The translations under genes and the position numbers were made by a program. 6,971 bases of DNA from Pseudomonadota bacterium (GTDB lineage Bacteria; Pseudomonadota; Alphaproteobacteria; Rhizobiales; Beijerinckiaceae). Positions 1 to 5,369 of the stretch are shown here, one piece after another; within the stretch, counting starts at the first letter, position 1; each line of letters opens with the position of its first letter. The stretch is taken from positions 1-6,971 of the forward strand of contig JAGWRL010000185.1 in NCBI GenBank assembly GCA_028876585.1. Direction: 5' to 3'. Under the pieces are notes generated by a model. The model had not been told where the DNA came from. It saw nothing but the letters and a program-made list of their open reading frames with translations, and ran no database searches.

Positions 1-420
1 CCGGCGCGGGATCATCGCCCTGGCGACCGCCTGACCGACGTAGAACACGGCGTCGAGATTGGTCGCCATCAACTCACGCCAGACTTTCGGCTCGAAGTCC
101 TCCAGCGGCGCGCGGCGCTGGATGCCGGCGTTGTTGACCAGCACGTCGAGCGCGCCGATCTCGGCCTCGATGCGCGCGATCGCCCGCGCCGCCGCGTCCG
201 GGTCGGTCACGTCGAAGGCGGCGGCGCGCGCCTGCAACCCTTCGCCGGTCAACGTGGCGACGGCGGCCTCGACCTTGGCCGCGTCGCGGCCGTTGACGAC
301 GACCGTCGCGCCGGCGCCCGCCAGCGCCCGCGCCAAAGCCAGCCCGATGCCGCCGGAGGAGCCGGTGACGAGCGCGACGCGGCCATCGAGCGAAAACAAA
401 CGTTGCAAACGAGCGTTCAT
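1..420 (-). CDS. SDR family oxidoreductase, gluconate 5-dehydrogenase-like (N-terminal 140 residues; cut by window edge)
   Basis: An NAD(P)-dependent short-chain dehydrogenase/reductase of the classical type. The 140 residues in the window contain the N-terminal Rossmann cofactor motif TGSSGGIG (residues 19-26), a D-V-T acidic turn near residue 70 and the structural NNAG motif (residues 96-99). The stretch after NNAG (IQRRAPLEDF, then a TNLDAVFYVGQAVAR-type segment) resembles gluconate 5-dehydrogenase and 2-deoxy-D-gluconate 3-dehydrogenase, so a cytoplasmic sugar-acid or polyol oxidoreductase is the best guess. The catalytic Ser-Tyr-Lys lies beyond the window, so substrate and intactness cannot be judged. 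The ATG at 420-418 is preceded by GGAGG at a 5-nt spacing, which fixes the start. The methyltransferase gene lies 67 bp upstream on the same strand, so co-transcription is possible. The ribosome-binding site sits in a strong inverted repeat, described separately. The family call is secure; the substrate is an inference. Confidence 0.88.
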   Translation of the reverse strand, partial: MNARLQRLFSLDGRVALVTGSSGGIGLALARALAGAGATVVVNGRDAAKVEAAVATLTGEGLQARAAAFDVTDPDAAARAIARIEAEIGALDVLVNNAGIQRRAPLEDFEPKVWRELMATNLDAVFYVGQAVARAMIPRR

Positions 421-457
421 GGCGTCCTCCGGCGGTTCGGCCCGGTCCTAGGACGCC
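421..457 (-). promoter_or_regulatory. Start-proximal hairpin overlapping the SDR ribosome-binding site
   Basis: A perfect 8-bp inverted repeat: GGCGTCCT (421-428) pairs with AGGACGCC (450-457) across 21 nt. Within the loop, CCGG at 429-432 can pair with CCGG at 442-445. Read as mRNA of the minus-strand dehydrogenase gene, the 3' arm ends directly before the ATG and includes most of the GGAGG ribosome-binding site. It could lower or control translation, or be a protein-binding operator. There is no T-run, so it does not look like a terminator. The repeat is seen directly; its function is inferred. Confidence 0.5.
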
Positions 458-487
458 GGCGCGGCGCGCGCATCCCAAAAATGCGAA

Positions 488-1330
488 TCACTTGCCCGCA
501 AACAGCGCGCGCAAAATGTGGCCGCCGTTCTCAGGCGGCGGCGGTCCATCGCGCGAAAACAGGTCGGCGATGCGGCGCGGCCCGTAATCGTCGATCTCGC
601 GGGCGCCGAGCGCGGTGAGGAAGGCGTGCAGTTCCGGCGTGGCGAAGGCGCTGCGGAAGGTTTCGCCCAGCTCGGCGACGCGCGCCGCCATGCGCTCGTG
701 GAACAGCCGATGGCCGGGCGAATCGATGCTGTCGGTCGGATTGGCGTAGTCGAATACGATCGAGCCGCCGCCCTTCAGCCCGGCGACGAAGCGCAGCGTC
801 GCCTCGAACGCCGCGCGGGTGAGATAGGGCGTGACGCCGAGCCACAGGAACGCCGCCGGGGCGTTATCGTCGAACCCGGCCGCCGCCAGACTTTCCCCCA
901 GACTATCGCGCTCGAAATCGCACGGCGCGAACCTGAGATGCGCCGGCGTCGCCACCCCGGCCGCCGCCAGCCGCCGCCGCTTCTCGGCCTGGGTGTCGCG
1001 ATGGTCGACCTCGAACACCGCCAGACCCTCGACCGGCGCCAGCCGGCAGCCGAAGGTGTCGAGCCCGGCGCCGAGCACGACCACCTGCCGCAGCCCCTGC
1101 CCGATCCGCGCCCGCGCGTGATCCTCCGCCAGCCGGCTGCGCAAGGCGACGAACAGGCGCAACGGCCGCAACACAGGGTCGGCGGCGCGGTCGATATGAA
1201 CTTGTAGATCGTCGCGCAGGATTTTTGCCGCCAGCGGATCGACGAACACGCTGGCGCCGTCGGCGACCTGATGCGCCGCGCGCAGACCCGCCGCCGTCAA
1301 CGCCGTGAGACTGAACTGACCTGCCTGCAT
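488..1330 (-). CDS. Class I SAM-dependent methyltransferase, LCM/TIGR00027-type family
   Basis: A 280-residue S-adenosylmethionine-dependent methyltransferase of the leucine carboxyl methyltransferase-like family (PF04072/TIGR00027), which is widespread in actinobacteria and proteobacteria and mostly of unknown substrate. Visible signatures are a conserved RSRLAED segment (65-71), SAM motif I VVVLGAGLDTF (83-93), the acidic FEVDH that normally contacts the SAM ribose (106-110), CDFERD (137-142) and WLGVTPYLT (163-171), the family's motif before strand 5. It has no signal peptide or membrane segment, so it is cytoplasmic. A TTG 18 bases upstream is in frame, but I chose the ATG at 1330 because GGGGG lies 7 nt ahead of it and the predicted transcription start (about 1345) falls downstream of that TTG. 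It is divergent from ychF, and the dehydrogenase gene follows 67 bp downstream. Substrate unknown. Confidence 0.9.
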   Translation of the reverse strand: MQAGQFSLTALTAAGLRAAHQVADGASVFVDPLAAKILRDDLQVHIDRAADPVLRPLRLFVALRSRLAEDHARARIGQGLRQVVVLGAGLDTFGCRLAPVEGLAVFEVDHRDTQAEKRRRLAAAGVATPAHLRFAPCDFERDSLGESLAAAGFDDNAPAAFLWLGVTPYLTRAAFEATLRFVAGLKGGGSIVFDYANPTDSIDSPGHRLFHERMAARVAELGETFRSAFATPELHAFLTALGAREIDDYGPRRIADLFSRDGPPPPENGGHILRALFAGK

Positions 1331-1351
1331 CGCGACACCCCCGCGCAAACC

Positions 1352-1380
1352 CTATAGCGGGCCGCTGGCGTCCGGCGCAA
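1352..1380 (-). promoter_or_regulatory. Predicted housekeeping promoter of the methyltransferase gene
   Basis: Read on the minus strand, TTGCGC (1380-1375) is followed after 17 nt by CTATAG (1357-1352). This resembles the alphaproteobacterial housekeeping pattern (roughly CTTGAC-N17-CTATAT); aligned the E. coli way it is TTGCGC-N18-TATAGG. Transcription would begin near 1345, leaving a leader of about 15 nt before the ATG at 1330. The match is by eye, not by a scoring matrix. Confidence 0.5.
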
Positions 1381-1392
1381 AGACGTGCGCCG
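1373..1392. repeat. 7-bp perfect inverted repeat in the methyltransferase/ychF divergent spacer
   Basis: CGGCGCA (1373-1379) and TGCGCCG (1386-1392) are exact reverse complements separated by 6 nt. The left arm overlaps the predicted -35 element of the methyltransferase promoter. The size and symmetry suit a dimeric repressor operator, but in DNA this GC-rich short palindromes also arise by chance. Confidence 0.35.
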
Positions 1393-1456
1393 CGCTTGCC
1401 TTTTCGCGCCCGCCCGCGCATGAGGGCGGCCATCTCAACCGCTCGGACGACTGCGC

Positions 1457-2554
1457 ATGGGTTTCAAATGCGGCATCGTCGGCTTGCCCAATGTCGGCAA
1501 GTCGACGCATTTCAACGCGCTGACGCAGACGGCGGCCGCCCAGGCGGCGAACTATCCGTTCTGCACCATCGAGCCCAATGTCGGCGACGTCGCCGTGCCC
1601 GACCCACGGCTGGAGACGCTCGCCGAGATCGCCGGCTCGAAGGACATCATCCCGACCCGGCTGACCTTCGTCGACATCGCCGGCCTGGTGCGCGGCGCCT
1701 CGAAGGGCGAGGGTCTGGGCAATCAGTTTCTCGCCAATATCCGCGAATGCGACGCCATCGCCCATGTCGTGCGCTGTTTCGAGGACGGCGACGTCACTCA
1801 TGTCGAGGGCAAGATCGACCCGATCTCCGACATCGACACCATCGAGACCGAATTGATGCTGGCCGATCTCGAAAGCCTGGAGCGGCGCACGCTGGCGCTG
1901 GAGAAGAAGGCCAAGGGCGGCGACAAGGAATCGAAGGAACTGTTCGATCTCGCCGTCCGCGCGCTGGCGGAATTGCGCGAGGGGCGGCCGGCGCGCGTGG
2001 CCAGCGTCGACAAGGAGGAGCGCAAGCTGTTCCAGTCGCTCGGCCTGTTGTCGTCGAAGCCCGTGCTCTATGTCTGCAATGTCGAGGAAGGTTCGGCGGC
2101 CGACGGCAACGCCTTCTCGCGCCGCGTCGCCGAGCGCGCCGCGGCCGAAGGTGCGGTGGCGGTCGTCGTCTCCGCCAAGATCGAGAGCGAAATCGCCGTG
2201 CTGCCGCGCGGCGAGCAGAAGGATTATCTCGAAGCCGTCGGGCTGGAGGAGCCGGGCCTCAACCGCGTCATCCGCGCCGGCTATGAATTGCTGCATCTCG
2301 TCACCTTCTTCACTGTCGGGCCGAAGGAGGCGCGCGCCTGGACGGTCGAAGCCGGCGCGCGGGCGCCGCGCGCCGCCGGCGTCATCCACACCGATTTCGA
2401 GAAGGGCTTTATCCGCTCCGAGACCATCGGCTTCGAGGATTACGTCGCCGGCAAGGGCGAGGCCGGCGCGCGCGAAGCGGGCAAATTCCGGCTCGAAGGC
2501 AAGGAATACGTCGTGCGCGACGGCGACGTGTTGCATTTCCGGTTTGCAAACTGA
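1457..2554 (+). CDS. ychF: Redox-regulated ATPase YchF (Obg/OLA1 family)
   Basis: A 365-residue YchF, full length for the family (E. coli about 363). The family is a universally conserved translation-factor P-loop protein that binds the ribosome and, unlike other Obg-family members, prefers ATP. Visible in order are the P-loop GLPNVGKS (9-16), the FCTIEP segment with its conserved cysteine (C36, equivalent to E. coli C35, reported as redox-sensitive), the switch II motif DIAGLV (73-78) followed by RGASKGEGLGNQF, a coiled-coil-like helical insert (about 128-195), the altered G4 motif NVEE (208-211) that underlies ATP preference, SAK (239-241), and a C-terminal TGS domain (about 281-364) with the invariant HTDFEKGFIR. 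Residue 18, just after the P-loop Thr17, is His where relatives I recall have Leu or Phe. The start is set by the invariant MGFKCGIVG; the ribosome-binding site is weak. It looks monocistronic, flanked by a divergent gene upstream and a repeat downstream. Confidence 0.97.
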   Translation: MGFKCGIVGLPNVGKSTHFNALTQTAAAQAANYPFCTIEPNVGDVAVPDPRLETLAEIAGSKDIIPTRLTFVDIAGLVRGASKGEGLGNQFLANIRECDAIAHVVRCFEDGDVTHVEGKIDPISDIDTIETELMLADLESLERRTLALEKKAKGGDKESKELFDLAVRALAELREGRPARVASVDKEERKLFQSLGLLSSKPVLYVCNVEEGSAADGNAFSRRVAERAAAEGAVAVVVSAKIESEIAVLPRGEQKDYLEAVGLEEPGLNRVIRAGYELLHLVTFFTVGPKEARAWTVEAGARAPRAAGVIHTDFEKGFIRSETIGFEDYVAGKGEAGAREAGKFRLEGKEYVVRDGDVLHFRFAN

Positions 2555-2580
2555 GACCGTAATCGTCCAAGTCAAACCAC

Positions 2581-2693
2581 CGTCATTGCGAGCGAAGCGA
2601 AGCAATCCATGTATCCGACTCACCGAGCCTTACCAATTTACCTACGATCCGGGCGAGATGGATTGCTTCGTCGCTGCGCTCCTCGCAATGACG
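2581..2693. repeat. Dispersed-type imperfect inverted repeat (TCATTGCGAG...AAGCAATCC family)
   Basis: The left arm (2581-2610, 30 nt) begins CGTCATTGCGAG and ends AAGCAATCCAT. The right arm (2658-2693, 36 nt) is its reverse complement apart from two 3-nt insertions and one mismatch. The arms are separated by a 47-nt AT-richer spacer (2611-2657). The motif TCATTGCGAG...CGAAGCAATCC is a widespread intergenic dispersed repeat in rhizobial-type genomes and elsewhere, often as head-to-head pairs like this one. The pair can fold into a long hairpin starting 27 nt after the ychF stop, so it might stabilise or end the ychF transcript, though no T-run follows. It encodes no protein. Confidence 0.85.
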
Positions 2694-2740
2694 GGGCGCC
2701 AGGTTTATCTGATCCGCAAGAATTTTAGAGATCTTCTGCT

Positions 2741-3190
2741 ATGTTATATTTCGAGGATTTTCCCGTCGGCGAAGTGATCGTGTTCGGCGACCGCGTCGTC
2801 ACGGCGGAAGAGATCGTCGCCTTCGCCCGCGACTGGGACCCGCAGCCGTTTCACCTCGACGCCGAGGCGGCGAAAGATTCGCAGATCGGCGAATTGATCG
2901 CCTCGGGCTGGCACACCGGCAGCCTGCTGATGCGGATGATGTGCGACGCCTATCTGCTGCGCTCCGCCAGCGAGGGGGCGCCGGGCATCGAGGAAATGCG
3001 CTGGCTGAAACCCGTGCGGCCGGGCGACCGGCTGAGCGTGCGCCGCACCACGCTCGCCGCCCGCGTGTCGCGCTCGCGCCCCGCACTCGGCATCGTCGAT
3101 TTCCAGTTCGAGGTGATCAACCAGAGCGGCGAAACGGCGCTGCTGTTGAAAAGCGCGTCGTTCCTGCGTCGCCGGACGGAGGCGGCCTGA
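2741..3190 (+). CDS. MaoC-like hotdog-fold dehydratase (first of a tandem pair)
   Basis: A 149-residue single-hotdog protein of the MaoC/R-specific enoyl-CoA hydratase family, which reversibly hydrates trans-2-enoyl-CoA or related thioesters in the cytoplasm. The hydratase-2 motif is intact: FARDWDPQPFHLD places the catalytic pair at D33 and H38, and the ASGWHT segment (S55, G56) supplies the usual backbone and oxyanion contacts. The C-terminal half carries MRWLKPVRPGDRL, a typical MaoC strand near the active-site loop. The length is normal for a one-domain member. The ATG at 2741 matches the family N-terminus (FEDFPVGE), although only a weak AG-rich ribosome-binding site precedes it. It overlaps the second maoC-like gene by one base, so the two are probably co-translated. 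The substrate is not evident; acyl-CoA metabolism or PHA precursor supply are general possibilities. Confidence 0.92.
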   Translation: MLYFEDFPVGEVIVFGDRVVTAEEIVAFARDWDPQPFHLDAEAAKDSQIGELIASGWHTGSLLMRMMCDAYLLRSASEGAPGIEEMRWLKPVRPGDRLSVRRTTLAARVSRSRPALGIVDFQFEVINQSGETALLLKSASFLRRRTEAA

Positions 3191-3663
3191 TGCTGGCGTT
3201 CTTCGAGGACATCGTGATCGGCGAGGAGCGCCAGCTCGGCGCGCACGCCTTCACCAAAGAAGCCATCATCGACTACGCGCGCCAGTTCGACCCGCAGCGC
3301 TTCCATCTCGACGAGGAGGCCGCGAAAGCCTCGCTGTTCGGCGGGTTGTGCGCGAGCGGCTGGCACACCGCCGCCGCCGCGATGCGCGTAATCGTCGACG
3401 CGCGCACAAAGGGCCTGGCCGAGCTGGCCGCGCGCGGCGAGGCGCTGCCGCCGCTCGGCGTGTCGCCGGGGGTGGAGAAGCTGCGCTGGCCCAACCCGAC
3501 CCGGCCGGGCGACGTCGTCACCTTCTACAGCCGCGTGATCGACAAGCGCGAGACGAAGCGGCCGCAATGGGGCCTGATCCAGATGTTGACCTGGGGGCTC
3601 AATCAGGACGGGCGCGAGGCGATCACGATGGAAAACCGCGCTTTTGTGGGCCGGCGCGGCTAG
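3190..3663 (+). CDS. MaoC-like hotdog-fold dehydratase (second of a tandem pair)
   Basis: A 157-residue paralogue of the preceding protein, from the same MaoC hydratase family. It keeps the motif YARQFDPQRFHLD with D34 and H39 and the ASGWHT segment (S56, G57), so both copies look catalytically competent. Relative to the first copy it has a longer middle (about residues 78-95), and a conserved LRWPNPTRPGDVV strand. The start is the ATG at 3190-3192, overlapping the previous stop in TGATG. GGAGG lies 7 nt upstream, so translation may be both coupled and independently initiated. The reading frame continues open upstream of this start, but that part is only an out-of-frame read of the first gene. 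Its stop codon TAG (3661-3663) forms a shared CTAG with the stop of the convergent cyclase gene. Together the two single hotdogs could form a heterodimer; that is inference. Confidence 0.92.
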   Translation: MLAFFEDIVIGEERQLGAHAFTKEAIIDYARQFDPQRFHLDEEAAKASLFGGLCASGWHTAAAAMRVIVDARTKGLAELAARGEALPPLGVSPGVEKLRWPNPTRPGDVVTFYSRVIDKRETKRPQWGLIQMLTWGLNQDGREAITMENRAFVGRRG

Positions 3664-4730
3664 TCCGGCAACGCGTAGACCGCGCAAGGCAAAGCGATGC
3701 CGCGCAACTGGTGGCGCCCGAGCGGGACCAGCGGCGCGTCGACCTGCGCCGCCAGCGCGCCCGAGACCAGCGCCGAGCGCCCGAGCGGCTTGCACAGCCC
3801 TTCGAGCCGGCTCGCCAGATTGACCGCCGGGCCGATGGCGGTGAAATCGAGCCGGTTGGCGGCGCCGATATTGCCCCAATGCACGCCGCCCAGATGCAGC
3901 GCCGCGCCAAATGACAGTTCGGGCAGGCCGCGCGCCTGACGCTCCTGATTGAGCCGCGCCATGCCGGCGCGGGCGGCCGAAACCGCGCTGAGCGCCGCCG
4001 CGCACACCGGGCGCGCCGAGCCGCCGGCGACGGGGAAAATCGCCAGCAGGCCGTCGCCGATGAATTTCAGCACCTCGCCGCCATAGGCGTGGATCGCCCC
4101 GGCGATGCGGTCGAACCAGGCGTCGAGCGCGGCGATCACCTCCTCCGGCGGCTGGTTCTCCGACAGCGCGGTGAAGCCGCGCAGATCGGCGAACAGCAGC
4201 GCCGCCTCGATGTTTTCGCCCACGACCCGACGCAACGGCGCGGCCAGCGCCTGCGCGGCGCTGCGGCGGCCCAGATACGCCTCCAAGGTCGCCGCCAATG
4301 TCGCCCGCGCGGTAAGCGCTGCGAGCGGCGCGGCGGCGAACCGCGCGGCTTGGCGCAAGCGCGCCGCCTCGGCGGCCGAGAAATCGCGCGGCGCGACCCA
4401 GGCGAGCCACGGACCCTCGGGCGCGCGCCCGACGCGATCCTCGCACACGCGGCCCGGCGCGATTTTTTCCAGCCACAGCCGCTCGTCGCGGTGGGCGGCG
4501 TCGCCGGCGCCTGGCAGAGCGAAGCCGAGCGCCTCGATCACCTCGCCGTTGTCGGCGCGCCACAGCCAGGCGCGGCGCGCGATCAAGGGATGGGCGACCT
4601 TCAGCGACAAGGCGGCGCCGGCGACCGGCAGGCCCTCGGCGACGAGCCGGGCGGCGAGCCCGGCCAGAAAGCGATCCGCGTCGTCGATTTCGGCGGCGGC
4701 GTCGATCAGCCAGTCGAGGGTCACGGACAT
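3660..4730 (-). CDS. Class III adenylate cyclase with uncharacterised N-terminal domain
   Basis: A soluble 356-residue protein. Its C-terminal half (about 170-356) is a class III nucleotide cyclase catalytic domain that would convert ATP to cAMP. With the ATG at 4730 as residue 1, all key residues are present: metal-binding D182 (FADLRGFT) and D226 (FIGDGLLAIF), adenine-selecting K222 and D295 (the LDFTAIG segment), and transition-state N304 and R308 (PAVNLASRLE). The N-terminal part (about 1-150) has no motif I recognise and no membrane segment; related Rhizobiales cyclases share a similar N-terminal region and it may be regulatory. Start is uncertain: GTG 4736 has GGGGG at a 7-nt spacing; ATG 4730 is two codons on; ATG 4760 gives a longer form with a poorly placed GGGG. 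I prefer the short forms because the longer one would overlap the promoter predicted for the divergent gene. It is convergent with the MaoC pair, with overlapping stops. Confidence 0.9.
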   Translation of the reverse strand: MSVTLDWLIDAAAEIDDADRFLAGLAARLVAEGLPVAGAALSLKVAHPLIARRAWLWRADNGEVIEALGFALPGAGDAAHRDERLWLEKIAPGRVCEDRVGRAPEGPWLAWVAPRDFSAAEAARLRQAARFAAAPLAALTARATLAATLEAYLGRRSAAQALAAPLRRVVGENIEAALLFADLRGFTALSENQPPEEVIAALDAWFDRIAGAIHAYGGEVLKFIGDGLLAIFPVAGGSARPVCAAALSAVSAARAGMARLNQERQARGLPELSFGAALHLGGVHWGNIGAANRLDFTAIGPAVNLASRLEGLCKPLGRSALVSGALAAQVDAPLVPLGRHQLRGIALPCAVYALPD

Positions 4731-4751
4731 CTGCACAAAAACGCCCCCGAA

Positions 4752-4781
4752 CTTGGCCATCACCCCGACGGGCGCCTATCT
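4752..4781 (+). promoter_or_regulatory. Predicted promoter of the SRPBCC gene
   Basis: CTTGGC (4752-4757) is followed by CTATCT (4776-4781) after 18 nt; counted as TTGGCC the gap is 17. This resembles the alphaproteobacterial CTTGAC/CTATAT pattern. Transcription would start near 4789, giving a leader of about 29 nt before the ATG at 4818. Two copies of the self-complementary GGCGCC (4771-4776 and 4787-4792) flank the -10 element. By-eye match only. Confidence 0.4.
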
Positions 4782-4817
4782 TAGCCGGCGCCAAGCCGCG
4801 TCGCGAGGAGCTTTGTG

Positions 4818-5270
4818 ATGAGCGAACCGCTGCAAGTCCGCCAGGAGACCTTCATCGCCGCCCCGCCGGCGGCCGTGTTCGCCTATCTCACCGATCCTGA
4901 GAAGATCGTCAGCTGGATCGGGTCGCAAGCTTCGACCGAGTTGCGGCCGGGCGGGCTCTATCTGTTGCAGGGCGTTGGCGGGCGCGCCCGCGCGGCGCGC
5001 GGCGCGTTTCGCGAGGTGGCGCCGGTGCACCGGCTCGCCTATTCCTTCGGCTGGGACGACAGCGCGGAAGTGCCGGCCGGCTCCACCCTGATCGAATTCG
5101 ACCTTGTGGAACAGGACGGCGGCACCCTGCTGCGGATGACGCAGAGCGGCTTCCCCAACGCCGCGCAATGCGCCCAGCATGATCGCGGCTGGCGCTATTA
5201 TTTCGGCCGGCTGGCGAGCGTGGCGAAGGGCGTCGATCCCGGCGCCGACATCGGCCCTGCGGCGAGGTGA
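4818..5270 (+). CDS. SRPBCC (AHSA1/START-like) domain protein
   Basis: A 150-residue single-domain member of the SRPBCC ligand-binding fold, closest in pattern to the AHSA1 (activator of Hsp90 ATPase homologue 1-like) group. The typical features are an N-terminal strand with IAAPPAAVFAYLTDPEKIVSW (about 13-33), RPGGLY (43-48), a central EVAPVHRLAYSFGW strand (about 66-79), the TLIEFDL and GGTLLRMTQSGFPN strands (about 90-115), and a C-terminal helix with the aromatic HDRGWRYYFGRL (about 121-132). Such proteins bind hydrophobic ligands in a deep pocket; individual functions are mostly unknown, and in many genomes they sit beside ArsR-type regulators, none of which is seen here. No signal peptide is present, so it is cytoplasmic. 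GAGGAG at 4805-4810 lies 7 nt before the ATG at 4818, favouring it over the GTG at 4815. It is divergent from the cyclase gene and 95 bp upstream of ntrY. Confidence 0.9.
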   Translation: MSEPLQVRQETFIAAPPAAVFAYLTDPEKIVSWIGSQASTELRPGGLYLLQGVGGRARAARGAFREVAPVHRLAYSFGWDDSAEVPAGSTLIEFDLVEQDGGTLLRMTQSGFPNAAQCAQHDRGWRYYFGRLASVAKGVDPGADIGPAAR

Positions 5271-5302
5271 GCGTCCCGGCGCCCCGTTTTTGTCGCAATC
5301 GC

Positions 5303-5315
5303 GCAACAGAGTTGC
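5303..5315. promoter_or_regulatory. Palindromic CAA-N5-TTG site upstream of ntrY (candidate NtrX box)
   Basis: GCAAC (5303-5307) and GTTGC (5311-5315) are exact inverted repeats around AGA, giving CAA-N5-TTG at 5304-5314. From memory, NtrX in alphaproteobacteria recognises CAA and TTG half sites a few bases apart. The site is about 50 bp before the likely ntrY start, in one of the few AT-richer stretches here. The palindrome is seen; NtrX binding is inferred. Confidence 0.4.
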
Positions 5316-5354
5316 CGAATTAACACAACACGCTTCGCCCCGCCGCGAAGGAGG

Positions 5355-5369
5355 ATGAACCCGCGTTGA
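5355..5369 (+). other. Four-codon minicistron overlapping the likely ntrY start
   Basis: ATG AAC CCG CGT TGA (5355-5369) encodes M-N-P-R and then stops. Its TGA overlaps the TTG (5366-5368) proposed as the ntrY start, giving TTGA. The AAGGAGGA ribosome-binding sequence (5348-5355) abuts this ATG too closely to serve it well, so this may be chance. If real, it would be a termination-reinitiation leader. Confidence 0.25.

Noticed and set aside
1330..1348. Upstream TTG start for the methyltransferase
   Set aside because: The predicted transcription start lies downstream of it, and the ATG at 1330 has a G-rich ribosome-binding site at good spacing.
1352..2623. Long minus-strand open frame (423 codons) opposite ychF
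   Set aside because: It is fully antisense to a clearly conserved gene, has no recognisable family motifs, and its Arg/Asp/Gly/Ala-rich composition is what GC-rich codon bias produces on the opposite strand.
4778..4783. TAAGAT on the minus strand as the cyclase -10 box
   Set aside because: No acceptable -35 hexamer is found 16-18 nt upstream, and the same bases are better explained as the -10 region of the divergent SRPBCC promoter.
2950..4794. Minus-strand open frame of 614 codons spanning the maoC pair and the cyclase gene
   Set aside because: It overlaps the true cyclase gene in a different frame, is extremely Arg/Ala/Gly-rich and shows no domain; a composition artefact.
5241..5291. Intrinsic terminator for the SRPBCC gene (GGCGCCG/CGGCGCC arms, then five T)
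   Set aside because: The 7-bp arms are separated by 29 nt, the left arm lies within the coding sequence, and other pairings compete; too weak to call despite the T-run at 5287-5291.
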